Origin: Bacteroidaceae bacterium
GTDB lineage: Bacteria > Bacteroidota > Bacteroidia > Bacteroidales > Bacteroidaceae
NCBI GenBank assembly: GCA_017428785.1
Contig: JAFRQD010000067.1
Span: forward strand, 34,868-98,867
Direction: 5' to 3'
DNA length: 64,000 bases
Both the position numbers and the translations under genes were made by a program. The first letter of the stretch is position 1. The number at the start of each line of letters is the position of its first letter. The notes beneath the pieces were generated by a model, which saw only the letters and a program-made list of their open reading frames with translations, ran no database searches and was not told the origin of the DNA. This document shows, piece after piece, positions 7,508 through 17,668 of this stretch.

Positions 7508-9574
7508 TTACTTTAGCACGACTCTGTCGCCGCACGCTTTTGCGAATTCCTTGGCAAGCAAAGTCTTTTGTCTGTATTCCTCCAAGAGACCACGAGACTT
7601 CTCTTTGTCCGCTTTTACCTCGCTTCGCTTCATCTGTTCGATGATGTCCTTCAGCTCCTGCTGAACGACACCGAGCTTGTAGCTGGCCACTAGGCGTGGA
7701 ACCACTTCTTCGAGATGCAAATCGGAAGGTTTTGCTTCTTCTCCCTCCTGTTCTCTCTCCGTGTCTGTCCCCTCTTCTGGGGTTTTGAGGGTTTGCTCAT
7801 CGAACAGCCTGCTCAGTTCCACAGAGTCGGGACCCAACTTGAGGGCAAGTGCGCGAATGTCGGGATCGGGATGACTGATGAAGTACTGCTCTGCGTGGAA
7901 GTTGGGTTTGTGTGCGTTCTCAATAGCCTCTTGGAGCAGCGTCCGGCAAAGGCTCGATTGCAGGGGAATGTTGTCGTCCTGCAGGCTGTAGGAAATGTAC
8001 TCGGCCACAGAGAGCGGCACATCCTTTCCGTTGCTATCCTCTATGTAGCACATTATCTTCTCCCCGTGACGGATGAGCACTTGAGCCAGAGAGGCTTCAG
8101 AGTTTCCCAGAAGCCCTCTGCTGTTTCCCTCTCCGATGGGAGTGCTTGTCTCCTCCGCTTTTGGGGAGATTGGAGTGGAGGCTGTTCTTTGCTCTCGCTC
8201 CAGCTCTTTCTGTTTCTCCTCACGCAATTTCCCCATCTGGGTGCGAACGGCTGCATCGATGAGCCGCTCGGGCATGTTCAGCTGCTGGGCTGCGTGGCGG
8301 ATGTAGATGGTGCGCTTTATCTCGTCGGGAATGACGGCAATGCTCTCCGCCACATTGTGGATGAGTCGCTCCTGCGCATCTGGGGCGTTGCGCTTGTCTT
8401 CTTCGATATGCGAGGCTTTGTAGGTGATGAAGTCCACCTGATTGTCCTGCAAATACTGCTGATATTCTGTGGCAGTATGCTTCCTGGCAAAGCTGTCGGG
8501 GTCTTCTCCGTCCGGCAATAAAAGCAGCTTGACGTTCATCCCCTCGGCCAAAAGCATATCTATGCCGCGTTCGCTGGCGTGGATACCGGCATCGTCACCA
8601 TCGAAGATAACGGTAATGTTGTTGGTGATGCGGTGGATGAGATGAATCTGCTCGGGTGTGAGGGCCGTTCCGGAGGATGCCACAACATTCTCCACACCTT
8701 GCTGATGCATGGCCATCACGTCGGTGTAGCCCTCCACAAGGTAGCAGAGGTCGGCCTTGCGGATGGCTTGACGCGCCTGGAAGAGGCCGAAGAGCTCCTT
8801 CCTCTTGCTATAGACAATGCTTTCGGGGGAGTTGAGATACTTGACGGCAACGCCTTTTGTGGCAGCATCGAGCACGCGGCCTCCGAAGCCTGCCACACGG
8901 CCGCTGGCGGTGAAGATTGGCCAAATCACACGTCCGTAGAAGCGGTCTCGCAAGTCGCCCTTCTCTTTCTTGATGCTCAAACCTGTGCCGATGCTCAGTC
9001 GCGGCTCCATCTCGTTGGCATTATTCACAAGGTAGCGCTCCTGATAGCCTTCCTTCAAGGCGTCCGCAGAAAGGGATACCTTGCGGCTGTCTGGACAGAA
9101 ACCCACCTGGAACTTCTCCAGGATGTCGTCTCTGAAGCCGCGATTTCGGAAATAGGCAAGGCCGATGGCTTTCCCGTCGGGCGTCTCCCATAGCTGGTGC
9201 TTGAACCAGTCGCGTGCCCATTCGTTGAGGATGAGCATGCTCTCGCGGTCGCCTCTCGATTGAATCTCCTCGGGCGTCAACTCCTTCTCCTCAATCTTGA
9301 TGCCGTACTTCTTTGCCAGATAACGCAGGGCATCGGGGTAGGAGAGCTGTTCGTGCTTCATGATAAACCCGACAGGACTGCCGCCTTCGCCGCAAGCAAA
9401 GCACTTGCAATAGTTGCGGGCCGGCGATACCATGAACGAAGGTGTGCGGTCGTCGTGGAAAGGGCAAAGCCCCTTCAGGTTGGAGCCGGCGCGCTTCAAC
9501 GTTACGAAGTCGGAGACAACGTCCACGATGTTCGCTGCATCAAGTATCTTGTCGACAGTTATGCGGTCAATCAT
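7508..9574 (-). CDS. dnaG: DNA primase
   Basis: DnaG makes RNA primers at the replication fork. The 688-residue protein has an N-terminal CHC2 zinc finger (C37, H40, C58, C61), a primase core, and a Toprim domain with VEGYTDVMAMHQQG and the DGDDAG metal site. The C-terminal third, from about residue 430, is low-complexity and then helical, matching the helicase-interacting region. It is the last gene of a minus-strand run rplY-pth-pepT-hslR-dnaG, 53 bases after hslR. A family A array lies just after the stop. Confidence 0.96.
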   Translation of the reverse strand: MIDRITVDKILDAANIVDVVSDFVTLKRAGSNLKGLCPFHDDRTPSFMVSPARNYCKCFACGEGGSPVGFIMKHEQLSYPDALRYLAKKYGIKIEEKELTPEEIQSRGDRESMLILNEWARDWFKHQLWETPDGKAIGLAYFRNRGFRDDILEKFQVGFCPDSRKVSLSADALKEGYQERYLVNNANEMEPRLSIGTGLSIKKEKGDLRDRFYGRVIWPIFTASGRVAGFGGRVLDAATKGVAVKYLNSPESIVYSKRKELFGLFQARQAIRKADLCYLVEGYTDVMAMHQQGVENVVASSGTALTPEQIHLIHRITNNITVIFDGDDAGIHASERGIDMLLAEGMNVKLLLLPDGEDPDSFARKHTATEYQQYLQDNQVDFITYKASHIEEDKRNAPDAQERLIHNVAESIAVIPDEIKRTIYIRHAAQQLNMPERLIDAAVRTQMGKLREEKQKELEREQRTASTPISPKAEETSTPIGEGNSRGLLGNSEASLAQVLIRHGEKIMCYIEDSNGKDVPLSVAEYISYSLQDDNIPLQSSLCRTLLQEAIENAHKPNFHAEQYFISHPDPDIRALALKLGPDSVELSRLFDEQTLKTPEEGTDTEREQEGEEAKPSDLHLEEVVPRLVASYKLGVVQQELKDIIEQMKRSEVKADKEKSRGLLEEYRQKTLLAKEFAKACGDRVVLK

Positions 9575-9592
9575 GTTTCCTCCTTGGTTATG

Positions 9593-9604
9593 ACGTTATA
9601 ACGT
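9593..9604. repeat. Short palindrome in the hslR-dnaG gap
   Basis: acgttataacgt is a perfect 12-bp palindrome, followed by further gttacgttattccgttatt words. It may be a local regulatory site or one more word-repeat spacer. Confidence 0.35.
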
Positions 9605-9627
9605 TACGTTATTCCGTTATTACGAAA

Positions 9628-10062
9628 CTATTCTTCATCTCCATCCTCCATATCGAACTCAAAGTCGCCGAAGAACTCTGGCACTTCGTTCTGAAAGTCT
9701 TCCAGGCTGCGGCGGTCTTTCTTCGTCGGCCGGCCTGTGCCTTTGGCTCTGCCAACAAAGCCACTTATCTTGCTCATCTCGAGGAGTTCGTACTGGTCGG
9801 GCGTCGTGATGTTCTCAAGAACCTCGGGAATGAGCTTGGCTCCGACGCGCCTCTCGATGGGTTGGAGCACTCGGAAGCTGTATGTGATTGGCGGTTTGCG
9901 CACGCTGACCACGTCGCCCGCCTTAATCATCCGGCTGGCTTTAAGTGGCACGCCGCCCATGCTCACTTGCCCTTTCTTGCAAGCAGCGGCAGCGATGGTA
10001 CGCGTTTTGAAGATGCGCGCCGCCCAAAGCCATTTGTCTATCCGAGCCTCAGTGTTTGCCAT
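9628..10062 (-). CDS. hslR: S4-domain RNA-binding protein, Hsp15-like
   Basis: The 144-residue protein has an N-terminal S4 domain, RIDKWLWAARIFKTRTIA, typical of Hsp15. In E. coli Hsp15 binds free 50S subunits carrying a stalled nascent chain. A basic stretch (residues 105-120, GRAKGTGRPTKKDRR) and an acidic tail (DFEFDMEDGDEE) follow. The start overlaps the pepT stop by one base (TAATG), which suggests translational coupling. Confidence 0.88.
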   Translation of the reverse strand: MANTEARIDKWLWAARIFKTRTIAAAACKKGQVSMGGVPLKASRMIKAGDVVSVRKPPITYSFRVLQPIERRVGAKLIPEVLENITTPDQYELLEMSKISGFVGRAKGTGRPTKKDRRSLEDFQNEVPEFFGDFEFDMEDGDEE

Positions 10063-11288
10063 TATTGTTCAGCAGCTATTCTGCAGATGTTCACGACGGT
10101 CATCATGGCCTTCTCCATGCTTTGGATGGGCACGAACTCGTGGCGTCCGTGGAAGTTGAGGCCGCCTGCGAAAATGTTGGGGCAGGGGAGGCCTTTGAAG
10201 CTGAGCTGAGCGCCGTCTGTACCGCCTCGGATGGGCACGACGTTGCAGAAGCCACAAGCCTCTTCGATGGCTTTCTTGGCGATGTCTGTCACCTGCGGCT
10301 TGTCCTGCAGCTGGCTCAACATATTATAATATTGGTCCTTCACTTCTGCCGTTACTGTGCCCTGGCCGTACTTGGCGTTCAGCTTCTCTGCAATATCAAG
10401 CACCACTTGCTTGCGGCGCTTGAAGATGTCGCTGTTGTGGTCGCGAATGATGTAGGAAAGCTGAGCCTCTTCCACGCTGCCGCTCATGCCTGTGAGATGA
10501 TAGAAGCCGTCGTAACCTTCTGTTGTCTCAGGCCGCTCATTCTCAGGCAATAGGCTTTCAAACTCTGAAGCTATGATGCAAGCATTCTTCATCTTGCCCT
10601 TGGCGTAGCCCGGATGCACATTGCAGCCCTTGATGAGTATCTTAGCGCTGGCCGCATTGAAGTTCTCGTATTCCAGTTCGCCCACCTCGCTGCCGTCCAT
10701 CGTGTAGGCCCATTCGCAGCCGAACTTCTCGACATTGAAGAGGTGTGCTCCTGCGCCAATCTCTTCGTCGGGATTGAAGGCGACGCGAATCTTGCCGTGC
10801 TTGATTTCGGGATGCGCCATCAGGTAGGTCATGGCGGTCACTATCTCGGCGATGCCTGCTTTGTCGTCTGCACCAAGAAGCGTGTGGCCGTCGGTAACGA
10901 TGAGGTCCTCGCCGATGTGCTCCTTTAGCTCAGGGAACTGGCTGACAGTCGTCACGATGTTGTGTTCCTTGCAGAGCACGATGTCCTGTCCGTCGTAGTG
11001 CTCGATGATGCGGGGCTTGATGTCTTTGCCGCTGCAGTCGGGGCTTGTGTCCATGTGGGCGATGAAGCCGATTGTGGGCACCTGCTTGTCGGTGTTGGCA
11101 GGCAGGGTGGCATATACATAGCCGTGCTCGTCCATCTCCACTTCCGTGAGGCCTAGTTCCTTGAGTTCGTCACGCAGATACTTTGCCAAAGCCAGTTGCT
11201 TTTCTGTGCTTGGGCATTGTGCTTCGTTCTCTTCGCTGCTTTGCGTGTCGAAGCTTACATAACGGAGAAATCTTTCAACTAATTCCAT
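10062..11288 (-). CDS. pepT: Peptidase T (tripeptide aminopeptidase)
   Basis: This 408-residue cytosolic M20 metallopeptidase removes the N-terminal residue from tripeptides. The metal ligands are visible: H78 and D80 in [18 protein letters not shown], and the catalytic Glu pair in NPDEEIGAG. Length and motifs match the PepT subfamily. It lies 6 bases after pth and is coupled to hslR. Confidence 0.95.
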   Translation of the reverse strand: MELVERFLRYVSFDTQSSEENEAQCPSTEKQLALAKYLRDELKELGLTEVEMDEHGYVYATLPANTDKQVPTIGFIAHMDTSPDCSGKDIKPRIIEHYDGQDIVLCKEHNIVTTVSQFPELKEHIGEDLIVTDGHTLLGADDKAGIAEIVTAMTYLMAHPEIKHGKIRVAFNPDEEIGAGAHLFNVEKFGCEWAYTMDGSEVGELEYENFNAASAKILIKGCNVHPGYAKGKMKNACIIASEFESLLPENERPETTEGYDGFYHLTGMSGSVEEAQLSYIIRDHNSDIFKRRKQVVLDIAEKLNAKYGQGTVTAEVKDQYYNMLSQLQDKPQVTDIAKKAIEEACGFCNVVPIRGGTDGAQLSFKGLPCPNIFAGGLNFHGRHEFVPIQSMEKAMMTVVNICRIAAEQ

Positions 11289-11294
11289 AACTCC

Positions 11295-11858
11295 TTATTT
11301 ATTATTGTAATTACACATTGCGAACTGCATGCCGCTCAGGGCGAAAGCTTTGATGGCTTCACATGCTGTGAGGGCCTTCTCGTCCACGATTTGTTCCTCT
11401 TCTGGCGTGAACTTGCTGAGGACGAAGTCCACCTGATAGCCTTGCGGGAAGTCGTTGCCTATGCCGAAGCGGAGGCGGTTGTAGCCTTGTCCTCCCAGTG
11501 TCTGGGCTATGTGCTTCAAGCCGTTGTGACCTCCGTCGCTTCCGTTTTGCCTGAGGCGGATGGTGCCGAGGGGAAGGCTGAGGTCGTCCACAATAACTAA
11601 CATGTTCTCTACGGGAATCTTTTCCTGCAGGAGCCAGTAGCGAACGGCATTGCCAGAGAGGTTCATGTAGGTGGACGGCTTGAGCAGCACCAGCTCTGCG
11701 TTCTTCACTCGCATGTGGCCTATGAAACCGTACCTTTTGTCCTCAAAAGCAGTATTGGACGCCTTAGCTAGGGCGTCCAATACTCTGAATCCGATATTGT
11801 GGCGGGTACCTTCGTACTCAGGGCCGATGTTACCCAACCCTACAATGAGGTATTTCAT
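11295..11858 (-). CDS. pth: Peptidyl-tRNA hydrolase
   Basis: Pth releases peptide from prematurely dropped peptidyl-tRNA. The 187-residue protein has N10, catalytic H20 (GTRHNIGF), N66 in YMNLSGNA and the Asp in [11 protein letters not shown]. It starts 5 bases after rplY. rplY-pth is a very common bacterial pair. Confidence 0.96.
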   Translation of the reverse strand: MKYLIVGLGNIGPEYEGTRHNIGFRVLDALAKASNTAFEDKRYGFIGHMRVKNAELVLLKPSTYMNLSGNAVRYWLLQEKIPVENMLVIVDDLSLPLGTIRLRQNGSDGGHNGLKHIAQTLGGQGYNRLRFGIGNDFPQGYQVDFVLSKFTPEEEQIVDEKALTACEAIKAFALSGMQFAMCNYNNK

Positions 11859-11863
11859 TTAGT

Positions 11864-12478
11864 TTATTCTGCAGCGGCATCAGAACCATCCTCTGTCTTA
11901 GAGGCTGCGCTCATTGCGCTTCTTGTCATCTTAACCTGGCAGACAACGACACTTGGACTTGTCACGATTTCGAGACCCTCGAACTTAAGGTCGGCCACCT
12001 TGATGGTCTTGCCGAGGCCGAGGTTTGTGACGTCGATGTTGAGATATTCGGGAATGACTGTATAGGGGGCACGAACCTTGAGCTTGCGTACATTAGCAGA
12101 GAGCTTACCACCGGCTTTCACACCTTCTGCCAGGCCGTTCAACTTGATGGGCACTTCCATCACGATGGGCTTGGTCTCTGTGATTTCATAGAAGTCGATG
12201 TGCAGCAGCTTGTCTGTCACGGGGTGGAACTGAAGCTCTTTCATGATAGCCTTGTACTCCTTATCGTCGATAGTGAGGTTCACACTGTAGATGTCGGGAG
12301 AATAGACGAGCTTGCGGAGCTCTTCCTGAGTGGCGCAGAAACTCAGAGCAACGGGCTTGCCGTCCTTCTTTGCTTCTCCATAGAGGTTACAGGGAACTGC
12401 ACCGGCTCTGCGGATGTCACGTGTTGATTTCTTGCCTGTCTCTTTGCGGACAGTACCTTTTACGTTAATACTTTTCAT
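11864..12478 (-). CDS. rplY: Ribosomal protein bL25, Ctc-type
   Basis: The 204-residue protein is the long CTC form. The N-terminal 5S-rRNA-binding bL25 domain (residues 1-90, with the RRAGAVPCNLYG segment) is followed by the beta-rich TL5-type domain and a short acidic/Ala tail. It is the first gene of the rplY-pth-pepT-hslR-dnaG run and has its own canonical promoter. Confidence 0.95.
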   Translation of the reverse strand: MKSINVKGTVRKETGKKSTRDIRRAGAVPCNLYGEAKKDGKPVALSFCATQEELRKLVYSPDIYSVNLTIDDKEYKAIMKELQFHPVTDKLLHIDFYEITETKPIVMEVPIKLNGLAEGVKAGGKLSANVRKLKVRAPYTVIPEYLNIDVTNLGLGKTIKVADLKFEGLEIVTSPSVVVCQVKMTRSAMSAASKTEDGSDAAAE

Positions 12479-12557
12479 TGTCTTGAATGTTGTTTGTGTT
12501 ACTATAAATTAAGTTCTTTGATGCTTAATTCGCCATCACACGGCCAAAAAGCGGGTG

Positions 12558-12588
12558 CAAAGATACAACATTATTTTTATATGCGCAA
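12558..12588 (-). promoter_or_regulatory. Promoter of the rplY operon
   Basis: On the minus strand TTG (12586-12588), 20 bp, then TATCTTTG (12558-12565). The leader is about 75 nt. Confidence 0.8.
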
Positions 12589-12626
12589 GTTTTGTGTCGA
12601 GAAATAGTTTGTTTTAGAGAAAAAGG

Positions 12627-15119
12627 TTATTCTGCCTTTACCATATAGGTGCGTCCCGCTTGGGTTTCTATGTCATACTCATAGACTTTCTTTATGGGAA
12701 TGAGTTGCATGTCGCCTTTCAGTTCGGGAGATTTCAGCGGTTCCTTTATGCGGGCTTCTTGCAGCAGGGGATTGGGGCAGTTGCCTGTGGCTGATTGAAG
12801 TCCTTTGCCTTTCAGGGGGACGTATGAACGCAGCCGAAGCACTCCGCCGATTGTGGAGCGAATGGCTGCTTGTTTGAGATGCCCGTTTTCCCACAGCTCA
12901 TCGACGATGAAGCCACCTCTTGCACGCAGTCCCTTCACTTCGCCCTTGTCCCAGGCGTCGGGTAGGGCGGGAAGCAGATGCACCGCACCGTCGTGGCTTT
13001 GCAGGAGCATCTCGCAAATGCCTGCAGCCACACCGAAGTTGCCGTCAATCTGGAATGGCGGATGGGCATCGAAAAGGTTCGGGTAAGTGCGTCCGAAGGG
13101 ATACTCTCTTGCTTTCGAGTCGTCGGGAAGCAGATGGAGCATGTTCTTTATTATTTTGAAGGCGTGATTGCCGTCGAGCATACGTGCCCAGAAGTTTGTC
13201 TTCCATCCCAGGCTCCAGCCCGTAGCCATATCGCCTCGCTGGTTTAGTGTGTTGGCTGCGGCGGTGAAGAGTTCGGGATGCGTGTATGGAGAGATTTGGT
13301 TAGATGGATAGAGGCCGTACAAATGCGAGATGTGCCTGTGCTCGTCCTTCGGGTCGTCTCCGTCGATGAGCCACTCTTGCAGCTGTTCGTATCGTCCGAT
13401 CTGCATGGGCGGGAGTTTGGAAAGTGCGGCGTTGAGGTTTGAGAGTTGCGAGTCGTCCTTTCCTAAGGCTTTTGCGGCTTGAAGGGCTTGCGAGAGAACG
13501 TCGAAGACTATCTGGTTGTCCATAGTGGAACCTGCCGTCACATTGGTGTTCTTACCTTGAGGTCCGTGTTCGGGAGAGACGGTGGGAACGGTCATCATCC
13601 ATCCTGCGGCCTGCTTCACTTCGCCCGAGGCTGGATATTCCTGCATGTAGCTTACCAGGAAGTCTGCTGCCCCCTTCATCACGGGGTAGTATTGCTTGAG
13701 GAATTCCTTGTCGCCGGTGAAGAGATAGTGTTGCCAGAGGTGAGTGGTGAGCCATGCGCCGCCAGTGATGAACATGCCCCAGGGAGTGCCGTCGACAGGC
13801 CCTGCTATACGCCACAGGTCGGTGTTGTGATGCGCCACCCATCCGTCGCAGCCATACATTTCCTTGGCAGTCTTCTTGCCCGTCTCGCTGAGGTCTTTCA
13901 CCATGCTGAAGAGGGGTTCTTGTGTCTCTGCGATATTGCCTACGAGGGCTGGCCAATAGTTCATCTCGGCATTGATGTTGATGGTGTATTTCGAATCCCA
14001 GGGAGCGTCTTTCTTGTCGTTCCATACGCCTTGCAGGTTGGCTGGCTGACCTCCTGGTTGACTCGATGAGATGAGGAGATAGCGGCCATATTGCATCATG
14101 AGCGACACCATATCGAGGTCGCTTGCGTTCGTCTCGAAGGCTTTCAGGCGCTCGTCCGTTGGCAGGCTGGACGGGGCGGCCTTTGATAGAATGAGGGAAA
14201 CGCGGTCGTATTGCTCGCGATACTTGGCGATATGGCGTTTCAGCAATTGCTTGTACGGCATTCCCTGCAATGCCTCGAGCGCCTTATTGTTCTTTTCTGA
14301 GGCGTTTCCGCTTATGTCATGATAATTGACGAAATTGGTTGCGGCCACGATGAAGAGGGTTGCCGTCGTGGCGTCTGTCACATCGAGGCCTTCACTTCGC
14401 CAGATCACTTTGCCGTCTGTCTCGACCATCACCTTGCATTCTGCCTTCAGTCCGGCCTTGATGCCTTCTTGGTCCAAACCTTCCACGACGGCCGAGAGCG
14501 CGCTGACTTGTCCGTTACCGCCTGTGGCAACTGCGCTGATGACTTTCGAGGGAAGTTGGCTTGTGAAGTCGATGCCGAACGAGAGCGCTGCTTTCTTTCC
14601 GGCATTCAGGCGGCAGACGATGACATTGTCGGCCATCGAGGCGAAGACGGTGCGCTCGTACCTTACATTATTATATATATAGGAGGTTGTAGAGAGAGCG
14701 TCCGAGAGACTCAGTTCCCGCCGGTAGTCGGTTGCATTCTTGTGCCCAAGATTGAGTTTGATGCTGCCGAGAGGCAGGAAGCGCATGCCGTGGGGACCCT
14801 TCACGAAGTAGCGGTCCAGCAGCTTCTCTGCTTCGCGTTCCTTGCCTTCATAGATGAGGCGACGCACTTCGGGCAGTTTTTCAAGCGACTCGTGGCTGTT
14901 GTTGTCGTAGGGCGAACCGCTCCAGAATGTCTCTTCGTTGAGTTGAATCTCCTCCGTATCGGTGCCTCCGTACACCATCGCGCCCATGTGGGAATTGCCG
15001 ATAGGCACGGCCTCAAGCCAATGAGAAGCAGGCCGGTCGTACCACAGCTTATGCTGCTGTGCCATTAAGGCAACGGAGAAAACGAGGAAACATGCCGCTA
15101 AGATAAAACCCTTCTTCAT
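12627..15119 (-). CDS. Glycoside hydrolase family 95 (alpha-L-fucosidase type)
   Basis: The 830-residue secreted enzyme has a signal peptide of about 21 residues. The start at 15119 gives a normal signal peptide; the longer frame runs upstream through the promoter and is rejected. The N-terminal domain begins with [18 protein letters not shown], the GH95 opening. The (alpha/alpha)6 barrel contains [11 protein letters not shown] near residue 380 and [10 protein letters not shown] and [16 protein letters not shown] later, all typical. GH95 members are inverting 1,2-alpha-L-fucosidases; some act on L-galactose. It is a single gene with its own promoter. Confidence 0.93.
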   Translation of the reverse strand: MKKGFILAACFLVFSVALMAQQHKLWYDRPASHWLEAVPIGNSHMGAMVYGGTDTEEIQLNEETFWSGSPYDNNSHESLEKLPEVRRLIYEGKEREAEKLLDRYFVKGPHGMRFLPLGSIKLNLGHKNATDYRRELSLSDALSTTSYIYNNVRYERTVFASMADNVIVCRLNAGKKAALSFGIDFTSQLPSKVISAVATGGNGQVSALSAVVEGLDQEGIKAGLKAECKVMVETDGKVIWRSEGLDVTDATTATLFIVAATNFVNYHDISGNASEKNNKALEALQGMPYKQLLKRHIAKYREQYDRVSLILSKAAPSSLPTDERLKAFETNASDLDMVSLMMQYGRYLLISSSQPGGQPANLQGVWNDKKDAPWDSKYTININAEMNYWPALVGNIAETQEPLFSMVKDLSETGKKTAKEMYGCDGWVAHHNTDLWRIAGPVDGTPWGMFITGGAWLTTHLWQHYLFTGDKEFLKQYYPVMKGAADFLVSYMQEYPASGEVKQAAGWMMTVPTVSPEHGPQGKNTNVTAGSTMDNQIVFDVLSQALQAAKALGKDDSQLSNLNAALSKLPPMQIGRYEQLQEWLIDGDDPKDEHRHISHLYGLYPSNQISPYTHPELFTAAANTLNQRGDMATGWSLGWKTNFWARMLDGNHAFKIIKNMLHLLPDDSKAREYPFGRTYPNLFDAHPPFQIDGNFGVAAGICEMLLQSHDGAVHLLPALPDAWDKGEVKGLRARGGFIVDELWENGHLKQAAIRSTIGGVLRLRSYVPLKGKGLQSATGNCPNPLLQEARIKEPLKSPELKGDMQLIPIKKVYEYDIETQAGRTYMVKAE

Positions 15120-15172
15120 ATTTGTTCTGCTTTTTGATTGTTCACCTTTTCTTTTTTCGCTTCTTGACCCTG

Positions 15173-15202
15173 CAAAGTTACGATTTTTTTCCTTATTTGC
15201 AA
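15173..15202 (-). promoter_or_regulatory. Promoter of the GH95 gene
   Basis: On the minus strand TTG (15200-15202), 19 bp, TAACTTTG (15173-15180). Confidence 0.78.
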
Positions 15203-15370
15203 CTGTTTGGCGACAACAAATGTTGCTTTTGTGTTGCCTGTGCGATGGCTTTCCTGCTTGGGGCAATTCCATTTCGGCATCGATGGCCAGTCGGGGAGCG
15301 AACGGACGGATTGCTGGCGAACAGACGCATAAAGCCGATGAATGACTGGTTATTCGGCTGTGAATGGACT

Positions 15371-15727
15371 GAAAAAATCTTTACATAAAATGGTGTCGGA
15401 AAGTGGGGTGTTTGGTGGCGAGGCAGGCGTCGGAGGCCAACGCCGCCTGTGATGTTTGCCAACGCCGCACGCGATGTTTGGAATTTCCCCGTGCTAAATT
15501 GCCCAACGCCGCAGGCGGAATTTGGCGAAAATACACGCGGAATTTATCCATATCACATCTCGTGATTGTACTTTCTTTGCCCTCTTCGTCAAAAGACCTC
15601 TTCGCAAACCCCCGATATTACTGGGAAACGCGATTTAAGCCCTTATTTTGCCTTCGGGGTAGCAAAGTGCCTCAGAAGGAAAAATAAGCCGTCAGAGAGC
15701 GACTCACTTGGAAATATCTTGACAAAC
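15371..15727 (-). repeat. 356-bp non-coding element, copy 1 (inverted)
   Basis: This copy is the reverse of those at 27.4, 36.4 and 62.0 kb. It is 357 bp, bounded by related direct repeats (gaaaaaatctttacataaaa at 15371-15390 and ggaaatatcttgacaaac at 15710-15727, as read on plus). Its internal order is the same: a conserved block with taagggcttaaatcg-like sequence (here cgatttaagccctta) 66 bp from one end, a ggcaaagaaagta block, then an array of about 22-bp units. No coding frame is conserved between copies. Confidence 0.85.
15428..15550. repeat. Array of about 22-bp units within element copy 1
   Basis: About five degenerate units alternate gccgcacgcg or gccgcaggcgg cores with tttgcc/attgcc linkers. 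This is the family A array of the element. Confidence 0.8.
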
Positions 15728-15852
15728 GCGCCATGTTTCAATCGGACTTTCCGAAGCCGCCGCAGATGTCCGCCATCCGTCAAATTAGTTGGCATAAATG
15801 CTGGGAACTGGTAAGATTGTGCTTTTTTAAGTTTCCTTAAGACTTCTTTTGC

Positions 15853-15882
15853 TTGCAGTATGGCTTTTTCTCCGTATCTTTG
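15853..15882 (+). promoter_or_regulatory. Promoter of the OmpH-like gene
   Basis: TTG (15853-15855), 19 bp, TATCTTTG (15875-15882). The ATG is at 15911, giving a leader of about 22 nt. Confidence 0.78.
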
Positions 15883-15910
15883 CAGTCAAATAATTATGTA
15901 ATACAACATT

Positions 15911-16537
15911 ATGAAGAAGTATTTTACTTTTATGGCCTTTGCGGCTGCTACTGTGTTCTTCGCTGCTTGCGGCACAAAAGAAGAAGAGGAAACAACTAAG
16001 GAAGCACCTAAACAGGAAGAGACGGTCGGTCTCAAGATTGCTTATGTGGAACTGGATACGCTGATGAGCCAGTACCAGCTCTACAAGGACTATAGCGAGG
16101 TGCTGACCCGCAAAGGCAACAACATCCAGAAGACGCTTGCCCAGAAGCAGCGTGCGCTCGAGAATCATGCTGCCTCCGTTCAGAAGAAATACGAGAGCAA
16201 CGAGTTCACCACCCGTGATGAAGTGGAGCGTGCTCAAGCTTCAATCGAGAAGGAACAGCGGGACCTTGCAGAGCTGGCTGACCGTCTGCAGAGTGAGTTC
16301 GCGATGGAGCAGGCTCGCATCAACGAGGAGGCTCGCGACAGCATCCAGTCTTTCCTGAAGCGTTACAACAAGTCGAAGAAGTATGATTACGTGATGGTAA
16401 AGGCCGGAGACAACCTTTTGATTGCAAATCCCAAGTACAACATCACAAACGACATCGTTAAAGGATTGAATAAGCGATACAAGATTAAACCCGAAGTGGC
16501 TGAGCAAATTAAGGCCTCCGAAGAGAAGAAAGATTAA
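15911..16537 (+). CDS. OmpH/Skp-like lipoprotein
   Basis: The 208-residue protein has a lipoprotein signal with Cys20 after FFAA. The mature part (residues 40-170) is a long charged coiled coil beginning IAYVELDTLMSQY, the signature start of the OmpH/Skp family of periplasmic chaperones for outer-membrane proteins. A lipid anchor differs from the soluble Skp of Proteobacteria but is common in Bacteroidetes. The C-terminal NPKYNITNDIVKGLN is also typical. Confidence 0.88.
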   Translation: MKKYFTFMAFAAATVFFAACGTKEEEETTKEAPKQEETVGLKIAYVELDTLMSQYQLYKDYSEVLTRKGNNIQKTLAQKQRALENHAASVQKKYESNEFTTRDEVERAQASIEKEQRDLAELADRLQSEFAMEQARINEEARDSIQSFLKRYNKSKKYDYVMVKAGDNLLIANPKYNITNDIVKGLNKRYKIKPEVAEQIKASEEKKD

Positions 16538-16578
16538 AGTATTGGTTGAAAAATTGTTGATAACTTCTTGCCGAAAAG

Positions 16579-16610
16579 TTTGCGGCTCTCGCAGGAAAGT
16601 CGTACCTTTG
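16579..16610 (+). promoter_or_regulatory. Promoter that implies a leaderless mRNA
   Basis: TTTG (16579-16582), 20 bp, TACCTTTG (16603-16610). The ATG of the next gene is at 16616, only 5 bases after the -7 element, so transcription should start at or within a few bases of the start codon. Confidence 0.75.
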
Positions 16611-16615
16611 TCGGC

Positions 16616-17632
16616 ATGATAGAACTTTCAACACATATTGAATATCTGCTCCTCCATCAGTCGCAAGTGAGCGTTCCGCAGCTTGGAACCTTCACCAGCA
16701 AGGAGATGAGCAGCCGTCGCATCGATGAGGAAGGCATCTTCCTGCCTCCTTATAGAACCGTAACCTTCAAGTGGAACGAACAGGAAGAGGGCGAAGACTT
16801 CGTCGGCTCGTTCTCGAAGTTGCACAACCTTAATCGTCATGACGCGCGCATGATGTGTGTCCAGTATGTCGACGAGCTTGTCCAGATGCTCGAAGAAGAG
16901 GGCACTCTCTCATTCGGCAGTATGGGCTTTCTGCTGCGTGACCAGGAAAATGGCGAGATAAGCTTCATCCCTCAGCAATCAGGCATCGCTTCGCCTGCCT
17001 TCTACGGTCTTGATGCTGTTCCCTTTGCCAAGCTGAGTCATGAGATTCGCCAGCAAAGAGCAAAGAGACTGGCTGCCAAGAAGGTGAAGCTGACCAGCAT
17101 TCAGGCCGACCACGACACGATAACAATCCGCATCAACCGCAAGGCCTTCAACTATGCAAGTGCCGTTGCGGCATCTGTTGTGCTCTTCTTCGCCGTTACA
17201 TCGCCCTTCGGAAAATCCATCACCAGCGGCGTCAGTCAGCAGGCCGAGATGTTCTTCGCCTCGAAGTTTATGGCTTCATCCGATATCTCAAAAGTGGAAG
17301 ATGCAGCCGCCCAGCCGGAAACGACTCCGACAGCTCCCGTACAAAGCGAGAATGGTGCAATGGCCAATGGCCAATGGTCAATGAGTTACGCCATCGTACT
17401 TGCGAGTGCTATCAGCGAGACACGCGCCCTCAACTATGCCAAGGAACTTCAGGAACAGGGCTACGATGCCCGTGCTTGCAAAGTGGGCAATATGGTTCGC
17501 GTCATCATTCCTGCCTATGAGTCGGAAGACGAAGCCTACGAGAAAATCAACCAGTGCAAGGCCGATTGCCGCGACTTCGCCCAAGCTTGGCCCCTCCAGC
17601 TGAAAGGCAATGTGACACCCATCGAGCCTTAA
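16616..17632 (+). CDS. HU-CCDC81 and SPOR domain protein (cell envelope/division)
   Basis: The 338-residue protein begins MIELSTHIEYLLLHQ, typical of Bacteroidetes HU-CCDC81 proteins. Two HU-like domains (about 1-70 and 75-150) precede a basic segment, a transmembrane helix near residues 178-198, a low-complexity linker and a C-terminal SPOR domain (about 255-335, SYAIVLASAISETRALNYAKEL), which in known cases binds denuded septal peptidoglycan. The start at 16616 is fixed by the promoter. The linker at 17348-17384 is coded by short repeated words (aatggccaatggccaatgg), like intergenic word repeats elsewhere. Confidence 0.85.
   Translation: MIELSTHIEYLLLHQSQVSVPQLGTFTSKEMSSRRIDEEGIFLPPYRTVTFKWNEQEEGEDFVGSFSKLHNLNRHDARMMCVQYVDELVQMLEEEGTLSFGSMGFLLRDQENGEISFIPQQSGIASPAFYGLDAVPFAKLSHEIRQQRAKRLAAKKVKLTSIQADHDTITIRINRKAFNYASAVAASVVLFFAVTSPFGKSITSGVSQQAEMFFASKFMASSDISKVEDAAAQPETTPTAPVQSENGAMANGQWSMSYAIVLASAISETRALNYAKELQEQGYDARACKVGNMVRVIIPAYESEDEAYEKINQCKADCRDFAQAWPLQLKGNVTPIEP
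17348..17384 (+). repeat. In-frame word repeat in the SPOR protein linker
   Basis: Tandem ggccaatg/ggtcaatg words encode NGAMANGQWSM just before the SPOR domain. Confidence 0.65.
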
Positions 17633-17668
17633 CCTTTCATCTCTTTAACCTTTAAATTTTTCAACTTA

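Noticed and set aside
12627-15272. Longer GH95 start at 15272
   Set aside because: It would place the coding start upstream of a canonical promoter and before the normal signal peptide; the start at 15119 fits better.
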